The notes below the pieces were generated by a model. It did not search any database, was not told where the DNA came from, and worked only from the letters and a program-made list of their open reading frames with translations. This document shows, piece by piece, positions 6,036-7,239 of a stretch of DNA of 7,239 nucleotides (the first letter of the stretch is position 1; each line of letters opens with the position of its first letter). Source of the stretch: Mailhella sp. (GTDB lineage: Bacteria > Desulfobacterota > Desulfovibrionia > Desulfovibrionales > Desulfovibrionaceae); contig JAGAZG010000167.1 in assembly GCA_017940105.1 (NCBI GenBank), positions 1 to 7,239 of the forward strand, given 5' to 3'. Made by a program: the position numbers and the translations under genes.

Positions 6036-6152
6036 AACAGCAATTCTGCATGGTCTTTTGACGGTGGCATCGTCCCCGACTTTTTCCTGTGCAGAGCCTT
6101 GACAAAGTATGGGCAACCCCATGCTTTTTCCTGTTTTTCAGAGGTAAAATTA
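6036..6152 (+). other. Rest of the dctP-dctQ intergenic gap
   Basis: After the hairpin, 117 nt remain before dctQ. TTGACA at 6099-6104 has no acceptable -10 at 16-18 nt. A 5-bp hairpin ATGGG/CCCAT (6109-6122) is followed by two T-runs. AGAGG at 6140-6144 is the dctQ ribosome binding site, 8 nt before its ATG. The dctQ reading frame happens to be open through the gap, but the signal and spacing favour the ATG at 6153. Confidence 0.45.
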
Positions 6153-6770
6153 ATGAAAAATGTCATGACGTTGATTTCCCTGCGCATCAACCAGCTCACC
6201 AACATTCTCATGAAACTGAGCCTTTGGGCAGGGATAGCCCTTTGCCTTTTAATGACGGTTTCAACCTTAGGCCAGGTCTTCTGCCGCTTCACCAATCTTT
6301 TTACTTTTGAAACAAGCGAAGAAATCGCCCGCTTCAGCATGTGCTGGATGGCCATGCTGGGCAGCGCGGTCGCCCTCAGGCAAGGCAGGCACCTTGGCGT
6401 GCGCGTCATTGTCGACCGGCTGCCGGACGGTTTATACGACAAATATCTTGCTCCTGTCATACAGCTTGTCATGCTTGCCTTCTTTGTCATGGTCATGGTG
6501 AAAGGCTGGTCCTTTGCCATGCGCGGCGCGGCACAGCATTCGCCCGCGATGGACCTGCCCATGATCTACCCCTATCTTGCCCTCCCCGTCGGAGGCGCAC
6601 TTATGGCGCTGAACGTCATATCCGACATGCTGCAGGATCGTTTTCCGACCAACGCAGGCTCCGATGCCCAGATAGCTTCCACTGTCATGGAAAACCTTGC
6701 CGAAGTCGCCGCCGACTGTGAAAAGGAAGCGGAAATATTTGATCCTCTGAACGCTTCACGCAAAGACTAG
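6153..6770 (+). CDS. dctQ: TRAP transporter small membrane subunit, DctQ family
   Basis: This 205-residue protein is the small subunit of the TRAP permease. It packs against the DctM transport domain and helps dock the binding protein. Four hydrophobic helices are visible at about residues 22-42, 58-76, 98-118 and 138-158. The family signature runs from SEEIARFSMCW through MLGSAVALRQGRHLGV and VDRLP at about 55-91. The last 45 or so residues form a hydrophilic, mostly acidic tail (to DPLNASRKD) with no counterpart in the minimal four-helix family pattern. By the usual topology the tail would be cytoplasmic. The ATG at 6153 has AGAGG 8 nt upstream. Upstream in-frame TTG 5988 would place the terminator-like hairpin inside the gene and is rejected. 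dctM begins 9 nt after the stop. Family assignment is strong; any role for the tail is unknown. Confidence 0.92.
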   Translation: MKNVMTLISLRINQLTNILMKLSLWAGIALCLLMTVSTLGQVFCRFTNLFTFETSEEIARFSMCWMAMLGSAVALRQGRHLGVRVIVDRLPDGLYDKYLAPVIQLVMLAFFVMVMVKGWSFAMRGAAQHSPAMDLPMIYPYLALPVGGALMALNVISDMLQDRFPTNAGSDAQIASTVMENLAEVAADCEKEAEIFDPLNASRKD

Positions 6771-6779
6771 GGTGCAACC

Positions 6780-7239
6780 ATGCTGGCGATCATCTTTTCT
6801 GTTTTTCTCATTACGCTGTTTCTTGGCTTTCCTGTCGCCATCTGCCTTGCCCTTACGGCCTGCGCCGGCCTGCTTTTTCACGACGTGTCCATGCTGGTCG
6901 TCGTGCAGAGGATGTTTCAGGGATTTAATTCATTTTCACTGCTGGCCGTGCCCTTTTTTGTGCTTGCCGGCGACCTTATGAACAAATGCGGCATCACGCA
7001 GAGACTCATTGACTTTTCGTACATGCTTGTCGGGCGCATCCCCGGCGGCCTTGCGCATGCTAACATTGCCGCATCCATGTTTTTGGGCGGCATCAGCGGG
7101 TCGGCAGTAGCCGACACGGCCGCCATAGGTTCCATCATGGTGCCAGGCATGGTGAAAAACGGCTACGATGCCGGATTCAGCGCGGCAGTTACCGCAGCTT
7201 CTTCCACCATGGGCCCCATCATTCCTCCCTCCATCCTCA
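6780..7239 (+). CDS. dctM: TRAP transporter large membrane subunit, DctM family (3' end cut by window)
   Basis: This is the start of the ion-coupled transport subunit of the TRAP permease, which carries substrate across the inner membrane with sodium. The frame is open from ATG 6780 to the last base, giving 153 complete codons of a protein usually about 425-430 residues long. Visible hallmarks are the first helix LAIIFSVFLITLFLGFPVA, the VPFFVLAGDLMNKCGI segment at about 57-72, IPGGLAHANI, and the conserved loop GGISGSAVADTAAIGSIMVP at about 103-122. STMGPIIPPS follows at the window edge. A ribosome binding site, AGGGTG at 6769-6774, overlaps the dctQ stop. The 9-nt gap and matched families show that dctQ and dctM are translated together. 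A short plus-frame ORF at 6772-6981 is out of frame with this protein and is not a gene. Confidence 0.95.
   Translation, partial: MLAIIFSVFLITLFLGFPVAICLALTACAGLLFHDVSMLVVVQRMFQGFNSFSLLAVPFFVLAGDLMNKCGITQRLIDFSYMLVGRIPGGLAHANIAASMFLGGISGSAVADTAAIGSIMVPGMVKNGYDAGFSAAVTAASSTMGPIIPPSIL

Noticed and set aside
5988..6152. In-frame upstream extension of DctQ from TTG 5988
   Set aside because: It would place an 11-bp terminator hairpin inside the coding region. ATG 6153 has a good ribosome binding site and the expected DctQ N-terminus.
5730..6562. Overlapping minus-strand open frames across dctP end, gap and dctQ (130 and 192 codons)
   Set aside because: They run through the terminator-like hairpin and opposite real genes, and have no family features. 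The openness is by chance.

Overview
The window is a compact, all-plus-strand bacterial region of moderate G+C and dense coding. It holds eight protein genes and no RNA gene, insertion sequence or CRISPR array that I can see. The style points to a Gram-negative, probably an anaerobe of the Desulfovibrionaceae type. The grounds are an RlpA protein, a periplasmic DctP binding protein, DUF459-type SGNH proteins beside an MBOAT acyltransferase, and an Mrp ATPase with a Cys-rich N-terminus. The family-level placement is inference; no marker gene in the window proves it.

Region 1 (1-3835) is a tight operon of four genes with gaps of 1, 4 and 8 nt. They are the C-terminal part of an AlgI/DltB/PatA-like MBOAT O-acyltransferase (cut by the window start), a long exported SGNH/DUF459 protein with a disordered acidic linker, a second short exported SGNH/DUF459 protein, and a small SPOR-less RlpA-like protein. 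The simplest reading is a surface O-acetylation machine: the MBOAT protein passes acetyl groups across the inner membrane, and one or both SGNH proteins transfer them to, or remove them from, a periplasmic glycan. The RlpA neighbour hints that the glycan could be peptidoglycan, because O-acetylation is known to block lytic transglycosylases.

Region 2 (3836-4751) holds an 85-nt gap with a small hairpin, then an Mrp/NBP35-type P-loop ATPase for Fe-S cluster carriage. It looks like an independent housekeeping gene.

Region 3 (4752-7239) is a TRAP transporter operon, dctP-dctQ-dctM, with dctM cut by the window end. A strikingly A+T-rich leader before dctP carries a TTGACA promoter candidate and two inverted repeats. 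A perfect 11-bp hairpin plus T-rich tail lies between dctP and dctQ; it probably keeps binding-protein transcripts more abundant than those of the membrane subunits. The substrate cannot be named from the sequence, although the two ligand-binding arginines expected for an organic-acid substrate are present.

Most of the window is recognisable biology. The part most worth following is the MBOAT / two-SGNH / RlpA operon, then the regulatory DNA around dctP.
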